The translations under genes were made by a program, and so were the position numbers. Positions 11,361 through 22,870 of a stretch of 64,000 bases of DNA are shown here, in pieces; the first letter of the stretch is position 1, and every line of letters begins with the position of its first letter. The notes under the pieces were generated by a model that saw only the letters and a program-made list of their open reading frames with translations, had not been told where the DNA came from and made no database searches. The DNA comes from Strigamia acuminata (lineage: Eukaryota > Arthropoda > Chilopoda > Geophilomorpha > Linotaeniidae). The stretch lies in the NCBI GenBank assembly GCA_949358305.1, contig OX442315.1:3224001-3288000 (forward strand), read 5' to 3'.

Positions 11361-13600
11361 TACATACAGCACACAAATTATATGGTGTGACTAGCGATAC
11401 AAGTTTTTCAATGTCATGTTAGTTGAAACATTTATATTGTTTTGGCACTATCTAGTGTGTGTCAAGCAGGCAGGAAGCAGCACAAGTGCAGCAAAAGCAA
11501 TTTTATTATTCAGGTAGGAAATTCTCATGTTAACTTGCCAGTTTGGCAAAAAGTTTCTGGTCTAGAAGTGTGCCCATTCTTTAAGGATAGACAGACTCAC
11601 TAGACCGAGCGCCTGATTTTTAAGCAGACTCCGTCTACATCAGATGCTCAGTCTTCAGTATCGCGACGGATTAATGCGATTACCAGTCACGTTGGGAATT
11701 TCCCTAGGTCGAATCAGTTACCAAAATGCACTTTTTCTTCTATGCTCAAATGCATTTATTAGCATAAATGAACCATGGTTCATTCATGCAAAAATATATT
11801 ACAAAATTCATTGCAATCCATAATCAGAAGGTTCCTGCGTTTAAGTCCATCCAGGATCAATCTAATGCTTAGTTCACACTTGAACCACTTTTCTACATTA
11901 TTAGTGAGCCTACTTTTATAAGCTCTTGTGTTCAAACAAAACTTGATGTCACCCACATTGTAATTTTGTTTAAATAATTTTTTCTTTTGCCACCAGCAGG
12001 AGAAGTGCAAACAAGATGGCGATGAAAGATGTTGGTTGCGTTTAGTTCGACATTGGACATTGATATCGATAATAAGGTTAGTGGAGCCTAGCGTTTATTA
12101 AATTTAGAAATGATCCTCTCAACGAGCGCTGTCCAAACTCTGGAGATGCAGCAGATTATTCTTTTTGTTTATTCCAATTAAGGCAATAGCAAATGAATCA
12201 AGGATAACATGGACACGTACGGTATCTGTGTGTTTTTTTCTATTGATTCGTTGTTCTATGCGCTGATTGGGTGACGGCAATCACGTGTCATGCATTGCTC
12301 GCCAACTAAGCATGTTTGTTACATGTTGTCATCCCAGAATACGGTGTGGCAATGTGTTTTCGGATCTAAATTTGCAATTTTCTGAAACCAGATCTTTATC
12401 CAATTTTTTTTAAATTATAAATTGTAAAATGTAACGGTAACGTTACAGTAATGTGTACAATTCTGCTGGGAGAGCTGCCTTTGTTGGCAATTGATTGAAT
12501 TTAAATAATTCATATTTTGTATCAAATGTCGCTACTATAATTATTTAGCAAATAAAATTGCACGAGAACATGAATTGACATCGTTAATAATTTCTGCTAT
12601 GTTTTGAAGGCAAAGTTTGTCACGAAATCATATTTGGGTGATAACTACTTGTACATATAGCACACAAATTACATGGTGCGACTAGCGATGCGAACATGAA
12701 TTGACATCGTTAATAATTTCTGCTGTTCTCTGTTTTGAAGGCAAAGTTAATAACTACATACGGCACACTAATCACATGGTGCAACTCGCGATACAAGTTT
12801 TCAATGTCAAGTTAGTTGAAACATTTATTTCGTTTTGGCACTACCTAGTGTGTGTCAAGCAGGCAGGAAGCAGCACAAGTGCAGCAAAAATTGTATTTTT
12901 ATTATTCAGGTAGGAAATTTTCATGTTAACTTGCCAGTTTGGCAAAATGTTGCTGGTCTAGAGGTGTGCCCATTCTTAAGGGGGAGACTCTCTAGACCAG
13001 GCGTCTGATCTTCAAGCAGACTGCGTCTATATTAGATGCTCAGTCTTCAATATGATGGCGGATTAATACAAAATTAAACACTGTGGTCGATAACCAATCA
13101 CGTTGGGGTTTTCCCTCGGTTGAATCGGTTACAAAAATGCACTCTTCTATGCTCAAATGCATTTATTAGCATAAATGAAGTAATAGCATGCAAAAATGTA
13201 TTACAAAATACGTTGCAAAATACATTGCAATCCATGACCAGAAGGTTCCAAGATCAATATAATGCTTAGTTCACACTCAAACCACTTTTCTACATAATTA
13301 GCCTACTTTTAGATGCTCTTGTGTTCAAACTTTAAGGCTGCTTTCGGCATTAAAATAAATTGGGTACTTTTAAACGGTCGTTTCCGTAGAGGGTAAACAA
13401 GATTGCACTGTGCCAAAAAACCTTAAAGAAATGAACTTTGTCTTGCAATATTAAAAAACAAAATATACAGGTTTGTACGGTGTTAAATCCTATCCAAACC
13501 GATAGAGACTGGTTTCAGAATTCATCAAAACTTTTTTCGTATGGAAAAGAGCAGTTTTAGAGTCGGATTAGATGATGGGGCATCCATTATTGTTTTAGTG
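11361..13600. repeat. Upstream segment of DEG/ENaC unit 1, internally duplicated
   Basis: Two copies of one segment lie in tandem: about 11350-11940 and 12650-13340 both hold the GTGTGTCAAGCAGGCAGGAA block, the AGATGCTCAGTCTTCA block and the ATGCATTTATTAGCATAAATGAA block. The sequence 11950-12180 recurs at 25860-26090, 12420-12600 at 26820-27060, and 13340-13610 at 33130-33420. So this is the upstream part of a large segment present three times. No coding gene is seen. Confidence 0.6.
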
Positions 13601-13675
13601 GGGTGTAGGTGGTGCTAGATACGCCGGTGGTTGAAACAAACCAACAAACAAACAGTCATGTCAAGTTAAATCATG

Positions 13676-14341
13676 AAACAAGGATCACATGGACACATCC
13701 GTGTGTGACAGCAATCATGTATCATGCATTGCTTACCTACGAAGCAAGTTGTCATGTGAATGATATGGTGTTGGCCATGGCTTCCTGGGGACTAGTTACC
13801 ATGGTTTGGGACGCTTACTCACGTAAAGTAAGACAAGACTCCAGACTGTTGGTTGTTGACCTTTAATTTGTGGTCTAGGGGTTGGAAACTTCCGTCTACC
13901 CGCGCGTTGGCAGTGCTGCGAAGGCACGCCACACCGGCAACCGACCGTCATGTAAGCTCCATGGATGACGAGGTCGGTCAAACATAGCTATTCTGTCGTA
14001 CTCACCTCTATGGCCCATGCTACTGCTCATGGACGCTGTAATGGGCTCATCGCCATACTACTGAGCGTCGCAGTGGTGAATGGGGAGGAGAGCTCTTACG
14101 GCTCTTACTGGCTTTAGGACCTTTCTTCACACACCTGTCTCAGTTGAGACCCACCGCTCCTCTCTCTCCTCCCCACACCACTCGCTATACTGGGTCATAC
14201 CACTCCACGAGGAGGGATAACCTGTGGATGGCCAAGCGGTTACAGTTATCCTAGAATACAGTGCGGTTATATGTTATGTGGCGCCATTGGTGGCAAAATG
14301 CATTGAACATGTGGATACGTGTCCATGTTATCCTTGGTTTA
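13676..14341. mobile_element. Candidate TIR element (weak)
   Basis: The ends are approximate inverted repeats: ACAAGGATCACATGGACAC at the left and, read in reverse complement from the right, ACCAAGGATAACATGGACAC. A related left end lies at 12196. The interior is more GC-rich than its surroundings and has a tRNA-like A-box string at about 14231-14246 without a B box. No target duplication was resolved. Confidence 0.3.
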
Positions 14342-14677
14342 TGGTGGTACTGTGGTCCTTTCAACACTTGAAAACTGTATGGCAATAACAATGATATTAA
14401 TATATTTAGCGGTCGATTGACCTTATGGATGGGTAATCGGGCAAGTCAAAAATTCTTTGAAATTGGGGAATTGTCCAAAAATGGTTTTTTTTTAACAAAA
14501 GTGTGGAACAATCACTTCAATTCAGCACATTCGATTGCATAATTTTGGAAGCGAGTAGAGCCATCGTCGAGGGTTGGACTTTGGAATTTTATATTTGGTG
14601 AAAGAGGAACTTTATTTTGCTTTTACGGGTGTGTAAATCTAGTTTCCCATAGAGCTCAACCAACACTCAACGACATC

Positions 14678-17600
14678 ATGATATGCAAACTTAAACCTCG
14701 TTTCCGCAAGATGGTCCTTCAATTGGTGCGAAACCATAATTTATCTAGAAATAGTGACGACGTTTTCTTCAATATCTTGTCGAAGATAAACGACAGACAA
14801 TCCAATTGGATTCTACGCATTTTGTGGGGCGCCGCTCTCACAGTGAGCCTATTTCTCTGCACTGCATTGACCTACGACCGATTAGCCTACTACATGTCTG
14901 AACCATCGATTGTCAACATATACACGCAAGTGGACAACATCGTTCAGTTTCCCACTGTTGTGTTGTGCACATCCTCCACTTCCGAGTTTGGAGAATATAC
15001 CTTAAAGATTGATAATCGTGTGAGTTCAGGACATGGGTCGGTGAATTGCAAAAATCCCCTGTTTAAATACAGTGTAGAAAGCAAAGTGAGCGCAATGAAA
15101 TTATGGTCCATGTTGAACACAAGTCACATTGTTGACAACATCCACACTCTACAAGTAAGTGTTAGATCTGTCTTTTAATAAACTGAACTTACATTTTTCT
15201 TTTATTAGGATAAATCAGTAAATCTAAAACATAAAGTGAAACATGCATTCTCTCCTATTGGACTGTGCATTGTTTTGACACTTGGTAAGAAAATACAATT
15301 TGATTGATTTCTTTGGAATTGTCAGTGACGTTCACTTTTGTTGATAGGTCACCAAGTTCGACTGTCAAATCCAAAAAATCAATTAGTTTTTAAATTTGAC
15401 GAATCCAAGCTTGGAAACAGATGTCCAAATCCAATTATCGAAGTAAGTGTAATCGGCACATCAAATAGTCTTTATTCTCAGAGTACGGTAATTTAATTTC
15501 TTTATGGAATAGTTTATATTAGTAGATACAGAAAATTTCACACTTGAATGGAGACGTGGCTTGCCATCTGAACATACAGCACTAATTGTTGCATCTATTC
15601 AAAAAGTGATAAGAATTATTTAAGAAATATACAAGTTGTGTGATCATTTGATTGTGTTGTAGTACGAATTCCTGAACAGATCCAAACACGTGTGCAGTTC
15701 AATTGCAGATTTTGAAATGTGCGAAGAAAAGTGCATAAGGCAGCAAATAGAAAAAAGAAATGTGGATTGCAGGTTTGTATGATCAAGAAGTATTTAAGTT
15801 GTTGCAGTAAAACATCGAGTTAATTTTTTCTTCTGCTTAGGTTGCCATTCATGCGAAACTTTGAACATTTGCCAGAGTGCCAACAAGATTATAGTATGCA
15901 GTATAATGACGCGAAAGAAGCATACATGGGTCTTTGGAAAGCTGGCAATGATTCAAACACTTGCAAGTGCAGCACACCTTGTAAACGTCAAATCATTTCG
16001 AGTCGTTTAATAATTGAAGAAGAATCCGGATCAAGTTTGAGAGTCAAAGTGATGGATTCGATAAGAATCGCAAAAGAAGTGTCAGCTTACGATCTCATCG
16101 CGCTCTTTTGCGATTTAGGAGGGAACATGGGTCTCACACTCGGAGTGTCTTGTCTTATGATTGCTGAAATACTCTTCATTCTGATCACTCTGGTTATTCA
16201 AAACGTAAAAAGATCGAAGCAAAAAGCATCCTATCATTTTTCTCTAGTAGAATACAGAGCAAAGAAATGTCTTAAAAAATATGTGGATGAAAGCGAAGAA
16301 CATTTGCTTGATAGTTTCCAACTAACTGGTTTGAAGTACATTTTGGCTAAACAAAACTACAAGAGAAAGTATTTGTGGATTTTTCTCACAATACTCTTTA
16401 GTTTTGCCTGTGGTTCTAAGATTTATGATCGCTTTGTGTATTACTTGTCCTCTCCGAAAACCATATCTGTAAGAATGGTGGAAATTGAATACATTGAACT
16501 TCCATCGGTAGTTTTATGCTTGGACAGTAGTAAACTGGCGGCTCTAAAGTGGAAGTACATGAAGCTGAATAACATCTCTGGTTGCCCGGATGATTTTGAT
16601 ATGCTAAATATGGTGAATGCTAAAATGCCTTTTGATAAATTGTGGTCATCGTCTGCAAAGGGTCAAAGGATTATGGCTCTGACACAATGGGTATAATTAT
16701 GGAACCTTCAATATGTTTTTGTAAATGATGTCTAATTTTTTATCTGTTGAAAATATAGGATATTCTTATAGACACTGCAGTTCCAACAACTATTAAACTT
16801 TTATCAACGGTTTTTGGTTTCTGTACAAAATTAAATCCAGGTAAGAACACTTACAAGTTTTTATAATGGCAATAAAGTTCTTTTCAATTATATTAAGTAT
16901 TTTTTTCAGATATTACTAAATATTTTCCATCTTTTTTTGGTTACATGGTAATCATTTTGCCAAAGGTTGGCAACTGTCTAATGAAAACAAAAGTTAATAA
17001 ATAAACATTTTTTAAAATTTATTTTATCATTAATTCATTTTGTTTTTGAAAAAGATTTTTCAAATATTTCCTGGCAACGAATTCAGTTTGCAAACGTATC
17101 TGCACATGCAAGAAGCTGGAACGTATAAACTTCTCTACACAATGCAAAAAGTATATGTGAGATTGGACAAAGAAATAATAATAATAATAATAATAATAAT
17201 AAGATTAAAGAAACATAAACTGGGTTAAAAGTATGAAAATAGATTCCAATATATTAGATAACAATACACAATAGTTATTTGATGAAAGCAAGATCCATGT
17301 TTGACGCAAGAGCAAAACATGAAACTTGAATTGTGTGACTTGTATATCATTTAAGCAACAAAGCAAATAAAAGGGCAGAACAGAGTGAGCTGTGAGAGAG
17401 AGCTGTTACTGACCCAACATTACAGCAGACGTTTCGGCATTCTTACAAGTGGTGTCAGAAGTGAAGCAGAAAAAAGACCAAGAGACAATTTCCACATAGG
17501 AGTAGAAGACCAGAAAGAAGATTGCAGTGAAACCAGACAGCCAGGAAGGAGATTGCAGTCAACTACAAGCCAGGAAGGAGATTGCAGTCAACTACAAGCC

Positions 17601-20600
17601 AGGAAGGAGATTGCAGTCAACTACAAGCCAGGAAGGAGATTGCAGTCAACTACAAGCCAGGAAGGAGATTGCAGTCAACTACAAGCCAGGAAGGAGATTG
17701 CAGTCAACTACAAGCCAGGAAGGACATTGAAGTGTAACTAGAAGGCCAGAAAGCAGATTGCAGTGGAACTGAAGACCAGGAGGAAGAAGAAAAGGAACTG
17801 AAGACCAGGAGGAAGAAAAAGTGGAAAAGTAGAACATTGAACTGAACTTTGAGAAGAACAGTGTGTGGACTGAACTATTTTAAAAACAAAAAACAGAAAA
17901 TTAAGAATTGTAAGTACTAATATTATTCAAGGCTATTTTATAAGTTAGAAATTAAGGGGAAAGGAATCAGTGTGAACATACATAAACTTTTGCACAGGCA
18001 AAAGATAAAGTTGGGAAATATTTAGCAATTTAGTTGTTTTGTTAAAAATGGCAAATGCTGGAAATGCTGGAAATGCTGGAAATGCAGGCCAAATTACTAG
18101 CACTTTATCAAATTTAGTTCCTCAATTTTCTGGAGATGAAACCACACCTCTTGATGTGAAAGAATTTTTTAAAAGATTAGAACAAGTTGGCCAAATGGGT
18201 GTATGGACTGATGCAGTTAAAATAGGGGTGGCAAAATGTAGAATGATAGGCCCTGCAGGACATTATGTCTGGCATGAGGAGGCACTGACAGGAATAGCAG
18301 ATTATACAGAATTTAAGAAACAAGTAATTGAAAGATTTGACAAGAAACCATACATTACAAGATTGCAGTTATTCATGGATTGCAAACAAAAACTTGGAGA
18401 AGATGTTCAGACTTTTGCAACTAGATTACAATCCTTGGGTTACGAAACCTTAGAACCGCAGGAAGCAGATGCTGCAGGAATTGCAAGAGCAGATATGGCT
18501 AAGGAATTATTAAAAAAACAAATGAGGTCACAATTTATAGCAGGATTAAGAGAACCAATTCGAAGATTTGTTTTATCCAGAAATCCAGATACATTATCTG
18601 TTGCAATAGATGTTGCCATCCAGGAGCAGTTGAATGAAGCATTGCCTACAAACAAAGTCAAAGTTAACATGGTTGGAGATGACTCTATGGTCAATGCCTT
18701 GTTAGAAAGAATGGCCCAAATTGAATTATCTTTGGCCAAGCAACAAACTGAACAAGCTAACAAAATGTCATCACTGGCACCCACCACACGGACCAAAGAG
18801 GAGGAACCACCTTCCTTTAGAAGAAATAATGGGATGACATGTTATAGATGTGGGAAATTAGGTCATTATGCAAGAGATTGCAGAGGAGAATACCTTTCGC
18901 GGTAGGAGCCTATAACATGATACCACACTCAAGCACCAAAGAATCTCCATACTTCTTTAGATATGGACAAGAACCTAACATTCCATTTATCTTTAATCCA
19001 GCCCCAGTCGGATCTTACTATAATGATAGTGACTATAAAGAAGAGCTGAGTAGACGATTGCATTATGCTTTTGAAACAGCAAAAGAAAATCTTTTGGAGG
19101 AGTCAAGAAAAAGGAAAGGATATTACGACAAGAATGCTAAGGCAGTAGAGTTTGAGGAAGGAGATTATGTATACTTAAACAATCCTGTTATCGGACGAGG
19201 ACTGGCCAAGAAGTTATCACAAGGATGGAAGGGTCCTTACAAAGTGATCAAATTTACCTCACCAGTAAATGTACACATTGAGGCCCTGCTAAATAAAGAG
19301 AAGCAACATGTCCACGTGAACAGATTAAAGAGGGCCAGAGGCATTGCGAATGAAGTCATACCATCCCAACAAACAGCAGATGAAACAAGCCCTTTAATAG
19401 AGGAGTTATTATGGACCACATCTCCACAGAGCCTTGAAGAAACAGAACCAGACCAGATTGTAACTCCACCACCAGCCCATAACTACCAAACAAGAAGTTG
19501 TGGCACAGTTCCAAACTATCCATGGATACTGAACAGCAATCGAGCTATTCCTACCCCAGTGTCTTGGGTGGGTGATCCTTGAGAATAAAGTTTTTTAGGA
19601 AAGGGCAATTTGTACATACGTGTTGTAAATATTCCAGTAATAGCCTGTTAATCCATTGCAGGAATCAGAATGAACGTTTATTAATGCATCGCAATTTTAT
19701 GGTTGGGTTCAACAATAAGGACAGTAGAGATAGATCAAGGAGTTATATTTACTAAGTTGGGTGAATATGTTTTTACAGGAGACAGTTGGGTAGTTATGAT
19801 AGAGGTTGGATTTCATGAATATCATGATTTAGTGGTGGCAGTGTCTCGGGAAGCTGCCAATCTAGAAACTAAGTTAAATGAAATTGCACTGTGGGATGAA
19901 TTTGAAACATTGATAAGAAAAACAATTCAGGTAGAGTTAGATCGAGTTATTGATGGAACAAATAGAATGAGGGCTAGACTATTTGAATTAGAAGACACAT
20001 TTACAGTTAGAAGAGGGAAAAGAAGCATCATAGATGGGGGAGGATCAGTTTTAAAATTTCTTTTTGGAACAGCTATGGATAAAGACTTGGTTACATTAAG
20101 TAACAAAATGGAGGGATTGAAACTACACATGGGCAAAATTATACATGTTATGGAAGAACAAGCAACAGTCACTAAACATTTGATAGAAAAAGGAGAAGAA
20201 GCACGGAAGGCTTTGATAACTTTGGGAAGAAGCTTGATAGGTTTAGAAAAAAAGGTCTTGCATGAGGAAAAATTAGCCTTGATAAGATCACAAGTTTATC
20301 TATTGGAAACAGTTCGAGAAGACTGCTCACGAGAAATTGAAAGATTAGTGGTTGCTTTACAACTTTTGACACAACGACGATTGAGTCCATATTTTCTTCA
20401 ACAAAAGAACTTTATGGAAGTGTTAGAAGGAGTAAGCCGACAATTACCTCGAGATATGCATTTGATTATACCACCGACAAAAGAAAACATGTATAAATAT
20501 TATGAGGAATTAGAAGTTACCTCAATTGCTTATGTTGGAAGACTTCGTCTGAGTTTTCCGCTACCACTAAAAACTTTGGCCGGAATGTTTGATGTCTATA

Positions 20601-22870
20601 GAATTGTGACCATTCCAGTACATGATAACCGTACAGGATTTTCTGTTGTTTTTTCCACCTTGCATCAGTACATTGCATTGTCAGAGGACAGTCAGTCTTA
20701 CATTCTCTTAGATGAATATATGGTTTTTAATTGTAAGGAAGGTCCGTTTCAAACTTGCAATCCCACTGTTGCAGTTCTCCGTTATCCATATCGGAGTTGT
20801 GAATACTCATTATATACGGGAGATCAAAAATCAATTCAGTTGTTGTGTAGGAAACAGGTGTTACTTGGACATTATCCTATTTTTTATAGAATTAACAATC
20901 AGGGACTCTGGGTTTATAGTATAACTACGGATCAAATAGTTGTTATAAGTTGCCTACAAGGATCAAATAGAGAAAGGAGGAAAAACACGCAGAAATTGAT
21001 GGCAGGAACAGGAACGTTAGATTTACCATCAGGATGCCAAATGTTAGGGACAGGATTCTATTTAAATTCACATTTTAAGGGATCGTCAACTGAGACATTT
21101 CATGGTAATCTTACGTTGCCACACCCAATTGATATCATTAACGAGTCAGAAAAAGCAGTGTTGGTAGAATTGCGACAGAAGGAAAATACGACCACAATAA
21201 AAAAATTAATTGAGGAATTAAAACAGAATAAAAATGTGAAAGATGGTGTAGCTCTAGACAGGGTAAAGAAAGAATTAATTGAGCTAGAGGCGGATAAGTG
21301 GGATGGGGGGCTACCCAAGAACGAAATTTTGTCAGGAATTGCCATGGGACTTATCCTTCTCGTAGTAACTATTGTTGGAATTCTTTGGGTTCGACGGAAA
21401 TGGCAGAAAAGAGAGATTTGGGAACCATAAAGTTCACCAAGAAAAAACAAGAAATCAAAAGGGGACTGCGAAGAAGTGGACAAACTAATGCAAGAAAAAG
21501 AATCAACCCCAAAGGACGAGACTCCAACCTGCTCGAGTCCTTTTCAAGAATTATAAATATAATTAATGCTTATATTGTATCAAATGCTTGTTTATTATTA
21601 TTTAAGATTTTTGTATTACCGGTAAGGGATTGGTAGAATTAAGATATTAGCCTTGATTGGTATTAGACTAAAACTTATATTTAAAATAAGAACTTGAAAT
21701 TTTATTGTACTGAAATATTGTTAGCATTGCATTAAATGCTGGATTTTGCAGACTCAGATAACTCAAAAATTAAATTTAAATTTTCTATTTAAGAAGGGGA
21801 GGATGTGAGATTGGACAAAGAAATAATAATAATAATAATAATAATAAGATTAAAGAAACATAAACTGGGTTAAAAGTATGAAAATAGATTCCAATATATT
21901 AGATAACAATACACAATAGTTATTTGATGAAAGCAAGATCCATGTTTGACGCAAGAGCAAAACATGAAACTTGAATTGTGTGACTTGTATATCATTTAAG
22001 CAACAAAGCAAATAAAAGGGCAGAACAGAGTGAGCTGTGAGAGAGAGTTGTTACTGACCCAACATTACAGCAGACGTTTCGGCATTCTTACATATATGAC
22101 ATTGCAAACGAGTAATATTTTTAATGGTTTTTTATTTTTGCAGTTAGTCAGAATAAACACACCAAAGAGTCGATGCGTTGGAAGAACAGAACACGTGCAA
22201 TGTGTCAAAAACTGCTTAGATCAAAAAATGGTCGCGAAGTTTTCTTGCAAGTATGCAATTACTTACAAATCTTTTCTTGCCAGTTCCAGAAAAAGTTTAT
22301 TTTACTTTACACACATCAAATAATAAAGATTTATTGCCTGTTTGTGACATCATTTGGATGATGTTATAAAAAATCAATTAATTTTAGCTCCATCTGGAGG
22401 ATCAAGTGAAAGCACTTATTCCGGAGCTGGTCCTAACTTTCTAAATACCGTCAACAGTTGAGAAAATAAAAATGTTGTGTCTTTTTAGATTGCCTTTTAT
22501 GAATTCATCTTTGGAAATGTGTCCAAATGCAGAATCAGCCAAACTGGTCAAATCACAATACCTTTCTATCATGCTGAAAACCGATCCGACAAGCGACTGC
22601 AATTGCACCAAAGCTTGTGTCGTTGCAATCTACAATCTTGACTTTAATATGTTGGCGGATTCCCAGTCAAGCGAAAATGAACTAATTGTTAAAGTTGTTC
22701 ATAATTTGCAAGAAGTCGTTGAAGAAAACTTATCATTTCCTTTTGACAAATTTCTTTGCGATGTGGGTTCTACCGTATCTTTTATTCTTGGTGTGTCGGT
22801 TATGTCATTTTTACACGACATTTTGCTATTCCACAAATACAAACAAAAAACAATACCACAAACGAAATAA
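14678..22870 (+). CDS. Two-module DEG/ENaC channel, copy 1 (provirus in an intron)
   Basis: Amiloride-sensitive-type sodium channel of the degenerin/ENaC (pickpocket-like) family, predicted in the plasma membrane. Exons: 14678-15154, 15209-15284, 15348-15442, 15513-15605, 15663-15772, 15841-16690, 16759-16840, 16910-16992, 17055-17150, 22144-22250, 22489-22870. The sum is 2451 bases, 816 codons plus stop, in frame throughout. Module 1 has TM1 near residue 45, FPTVVLC after it, CKCSTPCKR, and TM2 with GGNMGLTLG. Within exon 15841-16690 a second module starts with a new TM1 (YLWIFLTILFSFACG) and ELPSVVLC; it ends with CNCTKACV and TM2 (CDVGSTVSFILGVSV). Ordinary family members have one module of about 450-600 residues. 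The donor at 16993 is GTTAAT, which is weak. A complete LTR provirus occupies most of the intron after 17150. Confidence 0.75.
17156..17447 (+). repeat. 5' LTR of the errantivirus-like provirus
   Basis: 292 bp starting TGTGAGATTGG and ending TTCTTACA. It contains a TAA microsatellite and an AATAAA signal in GCAAATAAAAGGGC. It matches the 3' LTR apart from one substitution and one extra repeat unit. Confidence 0.9.
17450..17463 (+). other. Primer binding site for tRNA-Leu
   Basis: TGGTGTCAGAAGTG, two bases after the 5' LTR, is the exact reverse complement of the last 11 bases of the tRNA-Leu(CAA) gene at 25339-25452 plus CCA. Reverse transcription would be primed here. Confidence 0.85.
17540..17731 (+). 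repeat. 29-bp tandem repeat in the provirus leader
   Basis: Six full 29-bp units (17540-17713) begin GCCAGGAAGGAGATTGCAGT, with a partial seventh. Looser GACCAGGAGGAAGAA repeats follow to about 17820. The unit length is not a multiple of three and no frame has a stop, so the open frames here are a by-product of the repeat. A role in packaging or leader structure is possible. Confidence 0.85.
18048..18905 (+). CDS. Gag of the errantivirus-like provirus, C-terminus altered by deletion
   Basis: Structural polyprotein that would package the element's RNA. The chosen ATG at 18048 follows a TTG nine bases upstream that leaves the frame open. The N-terminus has an Asn-Ala-Gly triplet repeated four times. 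The body is helical and capsid-like, and the C-terminus has a zinc knuckle CYRCGKLGHYARDC (CX2CX4HX4C). About ten codons later the frame ends at a stop created by the deletion that joins gag to the end of pol, near 18885-18895. Gag itself looks otherwise complete. Confidence 0.75.
   Translation: MANAGNAGNAGNAGQITSTLSNLVPQFSGDETTPLDVKEFFKRLEQVGQMGVWTDAVKIGVAKCRMIGPAGHYVWHEEALTGIADYTEFKKQVIERFDKKPYITRLQLFMDCKQKLGEDVQTFATRLQSLGYETLEPQEADAAGIARADMAKELLKKQMRSQFIAGLREPIRRFVLSRNPDTLSVAIDVAIQEQLNEALPTNKVKVNMVGDDSMVNALLERMAQIELSLAKQQTEQANKMSSLAPTTRTKEEEPPSFRRNNGMTCYRCGKLGHYARDCRGEYLSR
18891..19582 (+). pseudogene. Pol remnant: integrase C-terminal end
   Basis: In a different frame from gag, the sequence resumes inside integrase with AYNMIPHSSTKESPYFFRYG, a typical segment after the catalytic core. 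It continues through the basic C-terminal domain (YDKNAKAVEFEEGDYVYL, WKGPYKVI, VHVNRLKRARG) to a stop at 19582. Protease, reverse transcriptase, RNase H and the DDE core are gone. It has no start codon of its own and would not be expressed as an active enzyme. Confidence 0.75.
19685..21430 (+). CDS. Env-like (baculovirus F-type) envelope glycoprotein
   Basis: Frame open from 19685 to 21430. It encodes a predicted type I membrane glycoprotein related to errantivirus Env and baculovirus F proteins, which mediate membrane fusion. Visible features: a furin-type cleavage site RRGKR at 20009-20023, followed at once by a hydrophobic/glycine-rich stretch containing KFLFGT as in the fusion peptide region of the family; coiled-coil-like helices after it; many cysteines in the second half; and one C-terminal membrane segment near residue 555. 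The start is unclear. An in-frame ATG at 19670 is followed by TAA at 19682, directly before a hydrophobic stretch that looks like a signal peptide. Either this copy is broken there or the start comes from a spliced leader. The remaining frame has no stop or frameshift. Confidence 0.75.
   Translation, partial: CIAILWLGSTIRTVEIDQGVIFTKLGEYVFTGDSWVVMIEVGFHEYHDLVVAVSREAANLETKLNEIALWDEFETLIRKTIQVELDRVIDGTNRMRARLFELEDTFTVRRGKRSIIDGGGSVLKFLFGTAMDKDLVTLSNKMEGLKLHMGKIIHVMEEQATVTKHLIEKGEEARKALITLGRSLIGLEKKVLHEEKLALIRSQVYLLETVREDCSREIERLVVALQLLTQRRLSPYFLQQKNFMEVLEGVSRQLPRDMHLIIPPTKENMYKYYEELEVTSIAYVGRLRLSFPLPLKTLAGMFDVYRIVTIPVHDNRTGFSVVFSTLHQYIALSEDSQSYILLDEYMVFNCKEGPFQTCNPTVAVLRYPYRSCEYSLYTGDQKSIQLLCRKQVLLGHYPIFYRINNQGLWVYSITTDQIVVISCLQGSNRERRKNTQKLMAGTGTLDLPSGCQMLGTGFYLNSHFKGSSTETFHGNLTLPHPIDIINESEKAVLVELRQKENTTTIKKLIEELKQNKNVKDGVALDRVKKELIELEADKWDGGLPKNEILSGIAMGLILLVVTIVGILWVRRKWQKREIWEP
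21791..21803 (+). other. Polypurine tract of the provirus
   Basis: AAGAAGGGGAGGA immediately before the 3' LTR, the usual plus-strand priming site. Confidence 0.8.
21804..22092 (+). repeat. 3' LTR of the errantivirus-like provirus
   Basis: 289 bp, TGTGAGATTGG to TTCTTACA, nearly identical to 17156-17447. The TATA target copy follows. Confidence 0.9.

Larger units (their letters stand above)
17156..22092 (+). mobile_element. Errantivirus-like LTR provirus, most of pol deleted
   Basis: Endogenous Ty3/Gypsy element with an envelope gene, flanked by a 4-bp duplication TATA (17152-17155 and 22093-22096), as expected for errantiviruses. Order: 5' LTR, primer site, tandem-repeat leader, gag, integrase C-terminal remnant, env, polypurine tract, 3' LTR. 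Protease, reverse transcriptase, RNase H and the integrase core are missing, so it cannot move by itself. The LTRs differ by one substitution and one TAA microsatellite unit, indicating recent insertion. It lies sense to the host gene, 5 bp inside an intron. Confidence 0.9.

Noticed and set aside
14225-14260. tRNA-like A box (GGATGGCCAAGCGGTTA)
   Set aside because: No B box, acceptor stem or terminator follows; at most a tRNA-derived repeat scrap.
17385-17741. Open frames of 67-118 codons in the provirus leader
   Set aside because: They arise because a 29-bp repeat happens to lack stops in all frames; the repeat is not in codon units and precedes the gag ATG.
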